64,000 nucleotides of DNA from CAYRFF01 sp964423575 (GCA_964423575.1 CAYRFF010000006.1:1-64000); one strand, 5' to 3'; positions 25,229 to 34,934 are shown, numbered from the stretch's first letter. The notes: generated from the sequence alone by a model not told the origin. Program-made: numbers and translations.

Positions 25229-27061
25229 ATGGATTCAAAAGTTCTCTCAGGATTTCCACTTATTGCCTTAATAGCAGCTTTTCTCATTACCCTGGGATTT
25301 CATACCTATTATCCCAAGTGGAACCAATCCTACTCAGAAGCAACTATTTCTTGGGATGTCTCCGGTTATTATATGTATCTGCCCGCCATTTTCATCTACA
25401 AGGATTTAAAAAAGGTGGAGTTTCTGGAAGAAGTCCTCGACAAGTACAAGCCTACTTCCGTTGAAATGCAGACCATGCCGGTAGCCAATGGCAACCGGGT
25501 AATGAAATATTCTGCAGGACAGTCGATTACTATGTTACCGGCCTTTGCCATTGCACATTGGTGGGCTTCATCTTCCGACAAATATGCAGCCGATGGATTT
25601 TCATTTCCCTATCAATTTATGATTTCCATGGGGGCGTTGCTCATTACCTTTATCGGGCTATTTTTTCTGTTAAAAGTTCTGCTCATCTATTTTTCAGAGA
25701 CAGTATCGGGTATAACGCTTCTTGCAGTCGTTCTCGGCACCAACTATCTGAATTACTCTGCCATAGATGGCGCTATGACACATAATTCACTGTTTACGAT
25801 ATATGCCCTACTCCTATACAACACAATTAAATTTTACGATAATCCCGACTTTAAAAAAGCCGGTTTTATAGGCTTCCTGGTGGGATTTGCTGCCCTAATC
25901 CGACCGACAGAAATTATTACGATTCTAATCCCCTTGCTATGGAGTCTTGACATCTCCAAGAAGAAAGAGATTGTGGACCGCTTCCAATTCCTGAAGGAAA
26001 ACAGCAGTAAAATTCTCCTGGCAATCATAGTCTGCGGATTGATGGGCTCCATCCAATTAATCTACTGGAAATATGTCAGTGGGGACTGGCTGGTGTACTC
26101 TTATGATGATCAGGGCTTTGATTGGTTACATCCCCACCTATTCCAGGGAATCCTGGGCTTTAAAACCGGCTGGCTGGTATATTCGCCGCTATTATTCTTC
26201 GCTGTGTTTGGGTTTATTTCTTTATACCGCTTTCGCAAATCTCTATTCTATCCCGCTTTAATCTTTATGATTATTTTCACATACATCACCTTTTCCTGGA
26301 GCGAATGGACATACGGAGGTTCTTTGGGTGCAAGAGCAATGGTACAATCGTACCCGGTGCTTATGATTCCATTTGCATCCATCGTTCGATGGATCCTCAA
26401 ACAAAGAAATTGGTTAAAGTTCCTCTTTTTCAGTATTGCCGGTATTCTCTGCTATGTAAACATTTGGTTTACCATTCAAGCACATCGCGGTGGCATGCTC
26501 TACGTCGAGCAGATGACACGCAGGTATTACTGGAAGATACTTTTCACATATAAGCAGGATATCCAGAATCTCAAATTACTGGATAATAAAGAGCTCTTTT
26601 CAGGAATTAGGCACGATGTAAGCCCGGTTTTCCAAGACAATTTTATTTCAGCAACCCCCGATTCAAGTTGCTTAGGTAATAAGATTCTGAAAAATGCATA
26701 CTGCCTGAAAAGAAACACATTAACTTATGCGCTTCTGCCTTCACAATCAGAGTATGAGAAATTCAGGGATAAGGAATTCCATTGGTTGCGTGCTTCCTTT
26801 GATTACTCTATAGAAAACAAAGAATGGAATCATTGGAACATGGTGGCCTTAAAAGTGATTTATGAATATCATGGAGAAATAGTTAAGACCTCATATATCC
26901 GTGTCGATCGCTTAGTAGACCCCCATAGTACTACCAATGTTTACTTTGACACAAGCAAACCCAAACAAGACTTTGACAAGGTCATGATCCAAATAATAGG
27001 TGATTATACAGACGTACCTGCAGGAATTCAAAATGTAACCGTGGAGGTGTTTGATGAATAG
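25229..27061 (+). CDS. Polytopic membrane protein, possible GT-C glycosyltransferase
   Basis: A 610-residue protein with about 10 transmembrane segments in the first 430 residues and a soluble C-terminal domain of about 170 residues. Features in the loops, such as SWDVSGYYMYLPA, NRVMKYSAGQS, the DGAMTHNSLFTIY segment and the charged IRPTEI, recall Bacteroidota membrane proteins of the GT-C/PMT fold that handle lipid-linked sugars. I do not see a definite catalytic signature, and the identity is uncertain. It is transcribed alone and convergently with the lytic transglycosylase gene, with a dispersed-motif copy between their ends. Confidence 0.65.
   Translation: MDSKVLSGFPLIALIAAFLITLGFHTYYPKWNQSYSEATISWDVSGYYMYLPAIFIYKDLKKVEFLEEVLDKYKPTSVEMQTMPVANGNRVMKYSAGQSITMLPAFAIAHWWASSSDKYAADGFSFPYQFMISMGALLITFIGLFFLLKVLLIYFSETVSGITLLAVVLGTNYLNYSAIDGAMTHNSLFTIYALLLYNTIKFYDNPDFKKAGFIGFLVGFAALIRPTEIITILIPLLWSLDISKKKEIVDRFQFLKENSSKILLAIIVCGLMGSIQLIYWKYVSGDWLVYSYDDQGFDWLHPHLFQGILGFKTGWLVYSPLLFFAVFGFISLYRFRKSLFYPALIFMIIFTYITFSWSEWTYGGSLGARAMVQSYPVLMIPFASIVRWILKQRNWLKFLFFSIAGILCYVNIWFTIQAHRGGMLYVEQMTRRYYWKILFTYKQDIQNLKLLDNKELFSGIRHDVSPVFQDNFISATPDSSCLGNKILKNAYCLKRNTLTYALLPSQSEYEKFRDKEFHWLRASFDYSIENKEWNHWNMVALKVIYEYHGEIVKTSYIRVDRLVDPHSTTNVYFDTSKPKQDFDKVMIQIIGDYTDVPAGIQNVTVEVFDE
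26228..26240 (+). repeat. Dispersed motif, copy 8
   Basis: CGCTTTCGCAAAT, an exact core match with C first. In the membrane protein gene, encoding RFRK. Confidence 0.7.
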
Positions 27062-27091
27062 GCAGGAACTACAATCGAGTCACAAATTCAC

Positions 27092-27104
27092 ATTTGCGAA
27101 AGCT
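27092..27104 (-). repeat. Dispersed motif, copy 9
   Basis: ATTTGCGAAAGCT, an exact match. Intergenic, between convergent genes, 31 bp after a stop codon. Confidence 0.8.
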
Positions 27105-27163
27105 AAACTTAAAGTATCCACAATCGAAATTACTGCATCCGCACAACAAGAAGAATTAAGCAA

Positions 27164-28123
27164 TTATCTACTCATCTTGTGGGAATTGTTGGGGACTTTA
27201 ATCTCGTACAACTTTCTGGATTTGTCCGGCAACTTATCCGTCAATAACCATGGATTATATATTTTCAGCTCGCGATAAGAGATTCCGTGTTCCGCCGCAA
27301 ATGCAGATAGATCATTAATGGTCTCATTCACCTCGACGATACGGTAATCGTCCAGTGGTTGATATTTCTCCGACTCATCGACGTAGAAGCCATAGTATGT
27401 CGGATCTTCCAGAATTTCTTTCATGGCAATAATCCTGAAGACATAGCGCGATGTCTCCCTGTTCACATTCAGATCGAAGTAACTCTGTGACTTCTGTTCC
27501 TCCATATTCCGCGCAAGACGGGTTTCTCCTGAATTATATGCTGCTGCCGTTGTAATCCAACTCCCGAAGCGCTTATAATAATCGGCAATTAGTCCGCAGG
27601 CAGCGTAAGTCGATTTCTCAAAATGATTTCTTTCGTCAATCGCCGCATTAACTTCTAGTCCATAGTGTCTACCTACAGTAGGCATAATCTGCCATATCCC
27701 CCGGGCACCTGCAGGACTTGTCACATAATCGAGATTGCTTTCTGCTACGGCAACATATTTAAAATCGACAGGTATGCCTTTTTCGCGCAGAATCAGATCC
27801 ATCTGCGGGAAATACCTCTTAGAACGGAGTAAATTCAATATTGTAGCACTATGAAAATGGGTATTTATAATAAGCTCTCGTTGCAATCTCTCGCGCACAT
27901 CGGGATTTTCAATCGGAATTCTCTCTCCTGCAAATGTATAGGATTCCTTCAGCGGCGGTACCGAAATCATTTGTCTGACAGCACCTTGGTTCTCAACCTC
28001 CTCCGATTCTGTCGCCACTTCAGCTTCCTTCTCAGTGAATCCACTCCCGAAGGCAATTAAAGCTACTAGAAAAGCAAGGAGCATTGCTCCCGTAAATCCT
28101 ATCTGTTTTTTCATTTTTACCAT
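27164..28123 (-). CDS. Lytic transglycosylase (SLT family)
   Basis: A 319-residue periplasmic peptidoglycan lytic transglycosylase. N-terminal hydrophobic signal about 5-26. The SLT domain holds catalytic E128 in VAVAESNLD, then SPAGARGIWQIMPTVGRHYGL and AAAYNSGETR. A C-terminal segment (IVEVNETINDLSAFAAEHGISYRELKIYNPWL) looks like a LysM. The gene is 12 bp downstream of scpB and probably shares its transcript. It differs from the larger SLT protein at 33.4 kb in length and sequence. Confidence 0.9.
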   Translation of the reverse strand: MVKMKKQIGFTGAMLLAFLVALIAFGSGFTEKEAEVATESEEVENQGAVRQMISVPPLKESYTFAGERIPIENPDVRERLQRELIINTHFHSATILNLLRSKRYFPQMDLILREKGIPVDFKYVAVAESNLDYVTSPAGARGIWQIMPTVGRHYGLEVNAAIDERNHFEKSTYAACGLIADYYKRFGSWITTAAAYNSGETRLARNMEEQKSQSYFDLNVNRETSRYVFRIIAMKEILEDPTYYGFYVDESEKYQPLDDYRIVEVNETINDLSAFAAEHGISYRELKIYNPWLLTDKLPDKSRKLYEIKVPNNSHKMSR

Positions 28124-28135
28124 GAGCTCTTATCT

Positions 28136-28726
28136 TTATTCTTCTTCCAGTAGAAATTCTTCCAATAAATCATCTTCATCTCCGATACTATCCCCCTTGA
28201 TTTCAAAGTCCTTCAGTTGTGGAAGATCTTTTATACTATCCAATCCAAAGTGCATCATAAATTTATCACTTGTGCCATATAGCAGAGGTCTACCCGGGGT
28301 GTTTTCCCGTCCTACTATAGCAACCAGTTCTTTTTCCAGCAGTTTCTGAATAGCGTAGTCGGAATTCACACCGCGTATGATATCGACTTCCACCTTGGTG
28401 ACAGGTTGCTTATATGCTACAATAGATAAAGTTTCCAGAGCTGACTTGGTCAATCTGCGTGAGAACTTGCTTCTTAATCGACGTTCAATCAAAGGATAAA
28501 ACGCTCCTTTGGTCATAAACTGATATCCGCCCGACAATTTAACAATCTCAACAGCCCTATTCTCATCTGCATAAAAATCCAGCAGAGACTGCAATGCATC
28601 TTCCACGTCTTCGGCAGGAATACTTACATCCAGAAACTCTTCAATAGTCTTGTGAATCATCTCAAACGATACGGGTTCTACCGCTGAAAAAATAAGGGCT
28701 TCAATAAATTGCTGTAATTTATCCAT
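28136..28726 (-). CDS. scpB: Segregation and condensation protein B
   Basis: ScpB, the winged-helix dimer that joins ScpA and SMC in the bacterial condensin complex acting on the chromosome. The signature KLSGGYQFMTK, ALETLSIVAYKQPVTKVEVDIIRGVNSDYAIQKL and the LLYGTSDKFMMHFGL segment are conserved. The 196-residue length and acidic C-terminal tail are normal. scpA and smc are not in the window. It is followed by the SLT gene. Confidence 0.95.
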   Translation of the reverse strand: MDKLQQFIEALIFSAVEPVSFEMIHKTIEEFLDVSIPAEDVEDALQSLLDFYADENRAVEIVKLSGGYQFMTKGAFYPLIERRLRSKFSRRLTKSALETLSIVAYKQPVTKVEVDIIRGVNSDYAIQKLLEKELVAIVGRENTPGRPLLYGTSDKFMMHFGLDSIKDLPQLKDFEIKGDSIGDEDDLLEEFLLEEE

Positions 28727-28764
28727 ACATTCTCACTTATGAGTACACATATAAGCTACGGTAG

Positions 28765-28773
28765 GCAAAGGTA
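28765..28773 (-). promoter_or_regulatory. scpB -7 promoter element
   Basis: TACCTTTGC on the minus strand, 39 bp upstream of the scpB ATG, fits the TAnnTTTGC -7 element. A clear -33 TTTG is not seen at the expected spacing. Confidence 0.5.
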
Positions 28774-28788
28774 CGGTTTTTTAAGTCT

Positions 28789-29154
28789 TTACGCTATCGA
28801 TGTAAAAATTATCACGGCGAGAATAATTATGAGGAAAAATACGCCTACCCATATCAATAAGTTCCACGCATCTTTCTTATCCTGTAACCATCTTGCCTTA
28901 TTTAACTCTGTAGGGGCCTTCTCATCAATCTTGAAACCGTAGGCAAAGCCGACGTCCTTTTTCTCAACTTCAAGGGAACATAATTCATCTCCTATAAAGA
29001 AATTATACGTCTTATCATTCAGTACATTGAAGTCAATCGTTACTATTTCATCATTGCAATAGATTACCAGGTGACCACTTTCATTACCATGGTATATTCC
29101 TACGTGATGCTGTTTCCCATCATCACCCACCAAAACCCATTGCATTTGGCTCAA
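28789..29154 (-). CDS. Unknown small membrane protein with C-terminal anchor
   Basis: A 121-residue protein with an N-terminal beta-rich domain (MQWVLVGDDGKQHHVGIYHGNESGHLVIYCN) and one C-terminal transmembrane helix (about 97-119), so the N-terminal domain would be cytosolic and tail-anchored. No family is recognised. It is read toward scpB with a 62-bp gap. Confidence 0.7.
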   Translation of the reverse strand: MSQMQWVLVGDDGKQHHVGIYHGNESGHLVIYCNDEIVTIDFNVLNDKTYNFFIGDELCSLEVEKKDVGFAYGFKIDEKAPTELNKARWLQDKKDAWNLLIWVGVFFLIIILAVIIFTSIA

Positions 29155-29403
29155 AGCAGTAAATTTAATTCATTAGGTTAATGTTGTACTTACCTTAAAA
29201 ACAAGCTTCCATTTTAAATAGTTCCGTCCATAAACCGAGCGGAATCTGCTATAAATCACTCGCATTCAAGCGCTGTTTTTGCCCTCAAACTCATTTTAGC
29301 CCTATTTTAAGAATAATTTGCATAGAAACCGGAACAATTCAGATTTTTTTAGTTTACACAAATGTATTTCCTTTATATAATCAACATTAAATAAGCTTCT
29401 GCT

Positions 29404-30774
29404 ATGGCAAAAGAGCGCATCGCATATTTCTGTACTAATTGTGGAACCGAGCACCCCAAATGGGAAGGGCAGTGTCGTGGTTGTGGCGAATGGAACACAC
29501 TGGTGGAAGAAGTCATCAGAGGAAGTCGTAAGTCCGGCACTTCATCAGGCGCATCCACAAGTTCAAGAGACGAAAAACCCATAGTCCTTGCTGAAATTAA
29601 ATCAAGCGAAGAAGATCGCATAAAAACTTCAGACAATGAACTCAACCGCACTCTCGGGGGTGGTGTCGTCGCAGGCTCTGTCATCCTCATGGGAGGAGAA
29701 CCCGGAGTAGGAAAATCAACACTCTTACTTCAGCTGGTTATGAATACCAATATAAAATCTCTATATGTCTCCGGTGAAGAAAGCAAGAATCAGATTAAGA
29801 TGCGTGCGGAAAGGATGGAGGGTGACGGAAGCAATATATATATCCTCTCAGAAACTACAATTGAACGCATTGAAACGCATATTGATTCTCTTAAGCCGGA
29901 CCTTGTCATTATCGACTCGATACAGACGATGACTACTGAAAATATCGACAGCATGCCTGGCACAATCAGCCAGATAAGAGAAAGTGCCGGAGTTCTGCAG
30001 CGTATTGCCAAGCAAAAAAACATTCCGATTATTATTGTCGGCCACATCACTAAGGACGGTTCTATCGCAGGACCTAAGTTGCTTGAACATATCGTAGATG
30101 TAGTCTTGAAACTCGAAGGAGATAATCTGCATATTTTCAGAATCCTACGTTCGCTGAAAAACAGATTTGGAGCGACTGACGAAATCGGAATCTATACCAT
30201 GGAAGCACATGGTCTGAGAGAGGTTCTCAACCCTTCTGAGTTGCTTATGTCGCAGTACAGAGAAGAATTGCCGGGGAATTCCATCGCCGCAATTATGGAA
30301 GGAAGAAGACCGATTCTCATCGAAACTCAGGCGCTCGTGAGTAAGGCTGTTTATGGTACTCCACAACGGGTTGACACCGGTTACGATGCCAAGCGCCTCA
30401 GTATGCTCCTGGCGGTGCTGGAGAAGCGTTGTGGACTTTTCATGGGCACGCAGGATGTATTTATCAATATTGCCGGCGGAATTAAAGTCAAGGATCCGGC
30501 TATCGATCTCGCACTGATTGCAGCCCTTATTTCTTCTTATAAAAATATTGCTATTCCTCAGAAAATTGCCTTCGCAGGAGAAGTAGGTCTGTCGGGAGAA
30601 GTGCGTTCAATAAATCACAGTCTGCGACGAATCAGCGAGGCGGAAAAAGTAGGCTTTGACACCTTCGTTACAGCGCGTAGCACTATTGATTCACTACCCA
30701 ATGATAAGCGTAAAATCCGTCTTATAGGAGTCAAGAGCGTACTCGATCTGCTGCATTTGCTGGAAAATCTGTAA
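29404..30774 (+). CDS. radA: DNA repair protein RadA
   Basis: RadA/Sms, a RecA-like ATPase that helps in recombination and branch migration. N-terminal zinc finger with C10, C13, C24, C27; Walker A at GGEPGVGKST (97-106); the RadA-specific KNRFG motif (252-256); and a C-terminal Lon-like domain (VFINIAGGIKVKDPAIDLALIAALISSYK). Full length at 456 residues. The DCC-family gene follows 30 bp downstream. An AT-rich upstream stretch of 249 bp carries no gene. Confidence 0.97.
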   Translation: MAKERIAYFCTNCGTEHPKWEGQCRGCGEWNTLVEEVIRGSRKSGTSSGASTSSRDEKPIVLAEIKSSEEDRIKTSDNELNRTLGGGVVAGSVILMGGEPGVGKSTLLLQLVMNTNIKSLYVSGEESKNQIKMRAERMEGDGSNIYILSETTIERIETHIDSLKPDLVIIDSIQTMTTENIDSMPGTISQIRESAGVLQRIAKQKNIPIIIVGHITKDGSIAGPKLLEHIVDVVLKLEGDNLHIFRILRSLKNRFGATDEIGIYTMEAHGLREVLNPSELLMSQYREELPGNSIAAIMEGRRPILIETQALVSKAVYGTPQRVDTGYDAKRLSMLLAVLEKRCGLFMGTQDVFINIAGGIKVKDPAIDLALIAALISSYKNIAIPQKIAFAGEVGLSGEVRSINHSLRRISEAEKVGFDTFVTARSTIDSLPNDKRKIRLIGVKSVLDLLHLLENL

Positions 30775-30804
30775 ACCTTTACAGGCTCCGCTGATTATAT
30801 ATGT

Positions 30805-31224
30805 ATGGATATCAATGATTTTAAGCCTTCCGGCAAATGGCTTATCGCTTATGATACTGATTGCGTGTTCTGCGAATCGGGTATAAGGTTCATTGCAGAC
30901 AGAGACCGTGATAATACTTTGTATTACACATCTTTCAATTCGGGAACGGGACTAAAAATCATTTCGGAACTTCACAAAGGGGAACAACCCGACTCTATTT
31001 TTCTGTATGATGGAGAAAAACTCTACTTTAAATCGGATGCAGTATTAAAAATATTGAGAAGGCTCACCTTCCCGTGGAACTTACTTACTTTTTTTAAAAT
31101 CGTACCGCGTTTTATCCGGAATCCGGTCTATGATTTTATAGCAAAACACAGATATAAAATTATACCCAAGGATAGGGAATGTCCACTACCTTCCCCGCAT
31201 TTGCGAAAGCATATCATTCCTTAA
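30805..31224 (+). CDS. DCC family thiol-disulfide oxidoreductase
   Basis: A 139-residue protein with the defining DxDCVFC motif at YDTDCVFCESG, the pattern of the DCC/DUF393 (YuxK-like) thioredoxin-related family. The rest (YYTSFNSGTG, FKSDAVLKILRRL, IAKHRYKII) fits this family. The reaction and partner are unproven for the family. It follows radA in the same direction. The last codons (HLRKH) contain a dispersed-motif copy, and the stop is only 9 bp from the convergent aminotransferase end. Confidence 0.85.
   Translation: MDINDFKPSGKWLIAYDTDCVFCESGIRFIADRDRDNTLYYTSFNSGTGLKIISELHKGEQPDSIFLYDGEKLYFKSDAVLKILRRLTFPWNLLTFFKIVPRFIRNPVYDFIAKHRYKIIPKDRECPLPSPHLRKHIIP
31199..31211 (-). repeat. Dispersed motif, copy 10
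   Basis: ATTTGCGAAAGCA (reverse complement TGCTTTCGCAAAT), an exact core match. At the 3' end of the DCC gene. Confidence 0.7.
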
Positions 31225-31233
31225 CAGACAGAT

Positions 31234-32442
31234 TTATTTTATCCCTTCTGTGACACAACTTTCTATCGCTTCCATAAGGACTCCGCAAGCAAAGTCCACT
31301 TCTTCTTCTGTGATGTTTAAAGGTGGGCTTATTCGGAAGGATTTGTCATCAAAGAGAAACCAATCTGTCAAAACTCCATTTGCCATCGATTTTTCAACGA
31401 CGGCTTTCATAAAATTGAAACTCGGTAGCTCTACGGCAAGCATCAGGCCTCTTCCTCTGATTTCCTTTATCAGAGGGTGGCGCAGCTTATCCCTGAAACG
31501 CTGTGACATCGCCTTCACTTGCTTTAAAATTCCTTTTGTATTTTCTGCAAGAATATCAACTACCGCAATAGATGCTGCACAGCTTACCGGATGTCCACCA
31601 AATGTCGTAATATGTCCGAGTATCGGGTTGACAGCAAGATGGAACATCATTTCTTTGTCGGCAATAAAAGCACCGATAGGCATTCCTCCACCGAATCCCT
31701 TGGCAAGGAGTAGAACATCCGGAATAATTCCCGACTTCTCAAATGCCCACAATTCCCCCGATCGCCCCATTCCACACTGAATCTCATCCGCCACAAGTAA
31801 AGTTCCGGTTTCATTGCATCTCTGCCTCAATGCCTGTAGATATTCATCACTGAGTTCAACTGTACCCGCTTCTCCCTGAATCGTTTCTATAAAAACTGCA
31901 GCTGTCTTAGTACTGATTTTCTCTAGGTCTTCCATTACATCGGGTCGCATAAAACGCGTTCCCGGAACGAGCGGGTGATATGCCTGTACGTACATGGGAT
32001 TTGACATGAGGGAAGATGACCCCAGTGTGCTTCCGTGATATGCATCCGTAAGGGCATTTATTTCAATCCTCCCGGTAACCTTTCGTACGAGCTTCATCGC
32101 TCCTTCTACGGCTTCTGTACCCGAATTGGTAAAATATACAGAATTGAGATTCTCCGGCAGCAATTTTACAAATTTTTGCGCAAGCTGTACTTGTGGACTC
32201 TGAACATATTCTCCGTACACCATTGCGTGCATGTGTCGATCTGCCTGATCCTTAACTGCCTGAACAATTGCAGGATGTCTGTGGCCAAATATCGCTGGCC
32301 CTATTCCGGCTATCAGATCAAGTGCCTTTTTCCCCTGTGGATCATAAAGCCATACTCCTTCGGCTCTATCGACTTCATACATAACCGGCGTCTCACTCGT
32401 CGGCGCGAGGTATCGCAAAAATAATTCTTTCTGTGAAGGCAT
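31234..32442 (-). CDS. Class III PLP-dependent aminotransferase
   Basis: A 402-residue fold-type I aminotransferase of class III. The PLP lysine is K248 in LLLAKGFGGGMPIG and D219 in VADEIQ contacts the pyridine nitrogen; TNSGTEA binds phosphate, and GHITTFGGHP matches the class. Similarity is to the acetylornithine/4-aminobutyrate group, but the amino donor cannot be told from the sequence. It lies 58 bp downstream of pdxH, which makes PLP, so the pair couples a PLP enzyme with PLP supply. Confidence 0.9.
   Translation of the reverse strand: MPSQKELFLRYLAPTSETPVMYEVDRAEGVWLYDPQGKKALDLIAGIGPAIFGHRHPAIVQAVKDQADRHMHAMVYGEYVQSPQVQLAQKFVKLLPENLNSVYFTNSGTEAVEGAMKLVRKVTGRIEINALTDAYHGSTLGSSSLMSNPMYVQAYHPLVPGTRFMRPDVMEDLEKISTKTAAVFIETIQGEAGTVELSDEYLQALRQRCNETGTLLVADEIQCGMGRSGELWAFEKSGIIPDVLLLAKGFGGGMPIGAFIADKEMMFHLAVNPILGHITTFGGHPVSCAASIAVVDILAENTKGILKQVKAMSQRFRDKLRHPLIKEIRGRGLMLAVELPSFNFMKAVVEKSMANGVLTDWFLFDDKSFRISPPLNITEEEVDFACGVLMEAIESCVTEGIK
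32174..32186 (-). repeat. Dispersed motif, copy 11 (one mismatch)
   Basis: TTTTGCGCAAGCT, identical to the motif except for the last base of the core (first as written). Inside the aminotransferase gene, whose minus strand encodes QLAQKF. Confidence 0.6.
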
Positions 32443-32500
32443 TTTCTTTAAATTTTCTTTACTAATCTCTCAATAGAGGCTATCCTCAGCAGTTATCTGA

Positions 32501-33148
32501 TTATGGGCCAAGTCGATGAACTTCCCAGCCGTTATCCCTGAGCGTATAGACAAATCGGTCGTGAAGGCGATTGGGTCTTCCCTGCCAAAACTCCCATCTA
32601 TCGGGAATTAAAGCATAGCCTCCCCAGTAATCTGGCCGTAGTATTTCTTTATCCGCATATTCTTTTTCTGCTTCCGCAAATAATTTCTCCAGTTCTTCAA
32701 GTTCGATTTCTTCACTCTGCGGTGAGATCGCTGCTCCGATTCTACTCCCTACTGGCCTCGAAGAAAAATATTTATCGCTTATCTCAGGAGAAACCTTCTC
32801 AACTCTTCCCTCAATTCTCACCTGCCTTTCCAGTGGTTCCCAGAAAAACAAGAGGGCAGCATAGGGGTTTTCTGCCAGTTCATGTCCTTTGCGGCTATTG
32901 TAATTGGTATACCAGACGGGGCTATCTTCGATTATATCCTTTAACAGAACAAGTCTCGATGATGGTCGTCCGTGCTTATCGGCAGTTGCAAGATTCATAA
33001 TATTAGGTTCCAGAATATCCGGGTGTCGAATGGCTTCCTCCATCCAATGACCAAATTGCTCAATCGGGTTCGACTTGAGATTTTCTTTAGTCAGAACACC
33101 CTTATCGTAATTTTGACGCATCCCCGAATATGACAGATTCTCCCCCAT
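32501..33148 (-). CDS. pdxH: Pyridoxamine 5'-phosphate oxidase
   Basis: PdxH (EC 1.4.3.5) is an FMN-dependent enzyme oxidizing pyridoxine/pyridoxamine phosphate to PLP. The full 215-residue length, the RxVLLKDI motif (SSRLVLLKD), YTNYNSRKGHEL, RQVRIEGRVEKV, ISPQS and the C-terminal PDRWEFWQGRPNRLHDRF signature are all present. It precedes the PLP-dependent aminotransferase in the same direction. Confidence 0.97.
   Translation of the reverse strand: MGENLSYSGMRQNYDKGVLTKENLKSNPIEQFGHWMEEAIRHPDILEPNIMNLATADKHGRPSSRLVLLKDIIEDSPVWYTNYNSRKGHELAENPYAALLFFWEPLERQVRIEGRVEKVSPEISDKYFSSRPVGSRIGAAISPQSEEIELEELEKLFAEAEKEYADKEILRPDYWGGYALIPDRWEFWQGRPNRLHDRFVYTLRDNGWEVHRLGP
32669..32681 (+). repeat. Dispersed motif, copy 12
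   Basis: TGCTTCCGCAAAT, an exact core match with T first. Inside pdxH; the minus strand encodes FAEAE. Confidence 0.7.
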
Positions 33149-33271
33149 TATTATACATCTTTTTATTACTCATCAAATTGAAATTCATACGAAAATTTAA
33201 TAGAATTTATCTGCTAAATGTTTCATCCGATTCCATTGATTTCCTCTTAGAATTCACTTGATATAGGGTAT

Positions 33272-33310
33272 AAAAAAAGAGGTGCCAACTTGGGATTTTG
33301 GACACCTCTT
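33272..33310 (-). terminator. Terminator downstream of the SLT/LysM gene
   Basis: AAGAGGTG-CCAA pairs with TTGG-CACCTCTT with one bulged A. On the minus strand it is followed by U-rich sequence from seven A on the plus strand. It ends the transglycosylase gene 82 bp downstream of its stop. Confidence 0.78.
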
Positions 33311-33391
33311 ATAAAAACCGAACCCTAACCTCTTTTTGGCCACATCTTCATAGCCATGTTTCTTTATGTACCGAAATCTCAACTGAATTTA

Positions 33392-34798
33392 TCAGTTAAG
33401 TGTAATCTCCTTTTCAGTATAGTATATCTTATTTCCCTCTGAGCGTTCCATTCTTGTTAGGGATTGAATAATCTCGCTTAGATTAATCTTTCTTTCTATA
33501 TCTGTTACGACAACATCAGGAAAAACAATTCCTTCGTTGCTATAACTCACCACAAGATATTTCTTTTGGTTTAATTTACCAAACATTTTTTGACTTAAAA
33601 GAGAGATATACGTTTTATTCCTTTCCGTTTTTGGCAGATATACTCTTATTTTTTCCCCCGGTAATAACTTGTTTCGATGATTACCGCTCCAGTATTTCAT
33701 AGTATACGGATTTAAATTAAACAGGCTTGCAAGTTCTTCCCAACTGTCACCTGTTTTTACCGTATAATCAAATGCAAAATAGTTTGCCTGATCAGGAGTT
33801 TCATCGATATCCATATTATCCAATTCCACATTATTATCCGGACTCAAGATCTGAATATCCAATGGCTTGGAATCTACTTTCACATCACCATAAGAGTTTA
33901 CATATTCTTTTACTAAATCTGAATATCTCATTGGCACCGTCAGATAATATCCCTTCTTGCTGTGAGGGATAAATTTTCTTCTCAGTGATGGATTCATCTG
34001 CTCCAATATGTCTAGGTCCAGACCACAGAAATCGGAAATCTCCCTAAGACTTATTCTGTCATATACTTTTACTCTACTGACAAGCTGCTTATCCAGCATT
34101 GGCCATTCCGGCGTATACCCAAACATTCCAAAGTTCTTCATGAAGAAATTGGCAGCGATAAACTTAGGTATATAATCCCTAGTTTCTCTCGGCAGATATG
34201 GAGCAATCTTATGATAAGAACTGTCTCCAGCAAGCTTAATCGCTCGGTTCAGTCTTCCCGGACCGCAGTTGTAAGCCATGAGAACAAGAGTCCAGTCTTC
34301 ATATATTCCATACAGATGTTGCAGGTATTTCACGGCAGCATCTGTTGCCAGAAATGGGTCGAGTCTTTCATCAACAGAGTTATTTACACTAAGGCCAAAT
34401 ATTCTTCCCGTCGGTCGCATAAACTGCCATAATCCTGCGGCTCCCGCATGCGAATGAATCTCCGGTTTAAGGGATGACTCTATGACCGTAATATATTTTA
34501 AGTCTGTCGGCAGGTTGTGGGCTGTCAGTACAGAATCTATGTATGGATAGTATTGTATCATTCTACCCAGCATTGCTTCCGTAAAGACCACCTTGGCATT
34601 TAGCATATGACCTAGCCTTCTCTTTACCTCGGCATTGTAAAAAGGTGTTACGCTCGATGGCATATTTTCAATATGCGCACGTAAGAGTTTTTCGTTATTA
34701 AGTATGTCCTCGCCGGGGGATCTGCCATCTATTTCTTGCATATAGAAAAAGAAGCTCATCAAGACCCCGATGAGAAACGCAATTCGTCTATTTTCCAT
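33392..34798 (-). CDS. MltD-like membrane-bound lytic transglycosylase (SLT + LysM)
   Basis: A 468-residue cell-wall enzyme. Signal-type hydrophobic N-terminus about 6-22. The SLT domain has catalytic E107 in ITVIESSLKPE, then HAGAAGLWQFMRPTGR and LMAYNCGPGRLNRAI. A C-terminal LysM (about 348-395, YTVKTGDSWEELASLFNLN, LPGEKIRVYLP) binds peptidoglycan. This MltD-like arrangement (SLT then LysM) is common in Bacteroidota. Transcribed downstream of hisS in the same direction, with a 136-bp gap. Confidence 0.9.
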   Translation of the reverse strand: MENRRIAFLIGVLMSFFFYMQEIDGRSPGEDILNNEKLLRAHIENMPSSVTPFYNAEVKRRLGHMLNAKVVFTEAMLGRMIQYYPYIDSVLTAHNLPTDLKYITVIESSLKPEIHSHAGAAGLWQFMRPTGRIFGLSVNNSVDERLDPFLATDAAVKYLQHLYGIYEDWTLVLMAYNCGPGRLNRAIKLAGDSSYHKIAPYLPRETRDYIPKFIAANFFMKNFGMFGYTPEWPMLDKQLVSRVKVYDRISLREISDFCGLDLDILEQMNPSLRRKFIPHSKKGYYLTVPMRYSDLVKEYVNSYGDVKVDSKPLDIQILSPDNNVELDNMDIDETPDQANYFAFDYTVKTGDSWEELASLFNLNPYTMKYWSGNHRNKLLPGEKIRVYLPKTERNKTYISLLSQKMFGKLNQKKYLVVSYSNEGIVFPDVVVTDIERKINLSEIIQSLTRMERSEGNKIYYTEKEITLN

Positions 34799-34934
34799 TC
34801 TTTTATTTAAGCTATGGAATTACAAAGCAAAACAAAATTATTATATTAAAAAAATCCTGAATCTATCTTTTAGGATTCACTTGAAGTAAAATCTGCCTTA
34901 TAGTATGATTTACAGCTATTTATGTATAACGATA

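Noticed and set aside
30769..30784. Hairpin CTGTAAACC-TTTACAG across the radA stop
   Set aside because: Loop is too short and there is no T-run; the next gene is co-directional, so it is unlikely to terminate.
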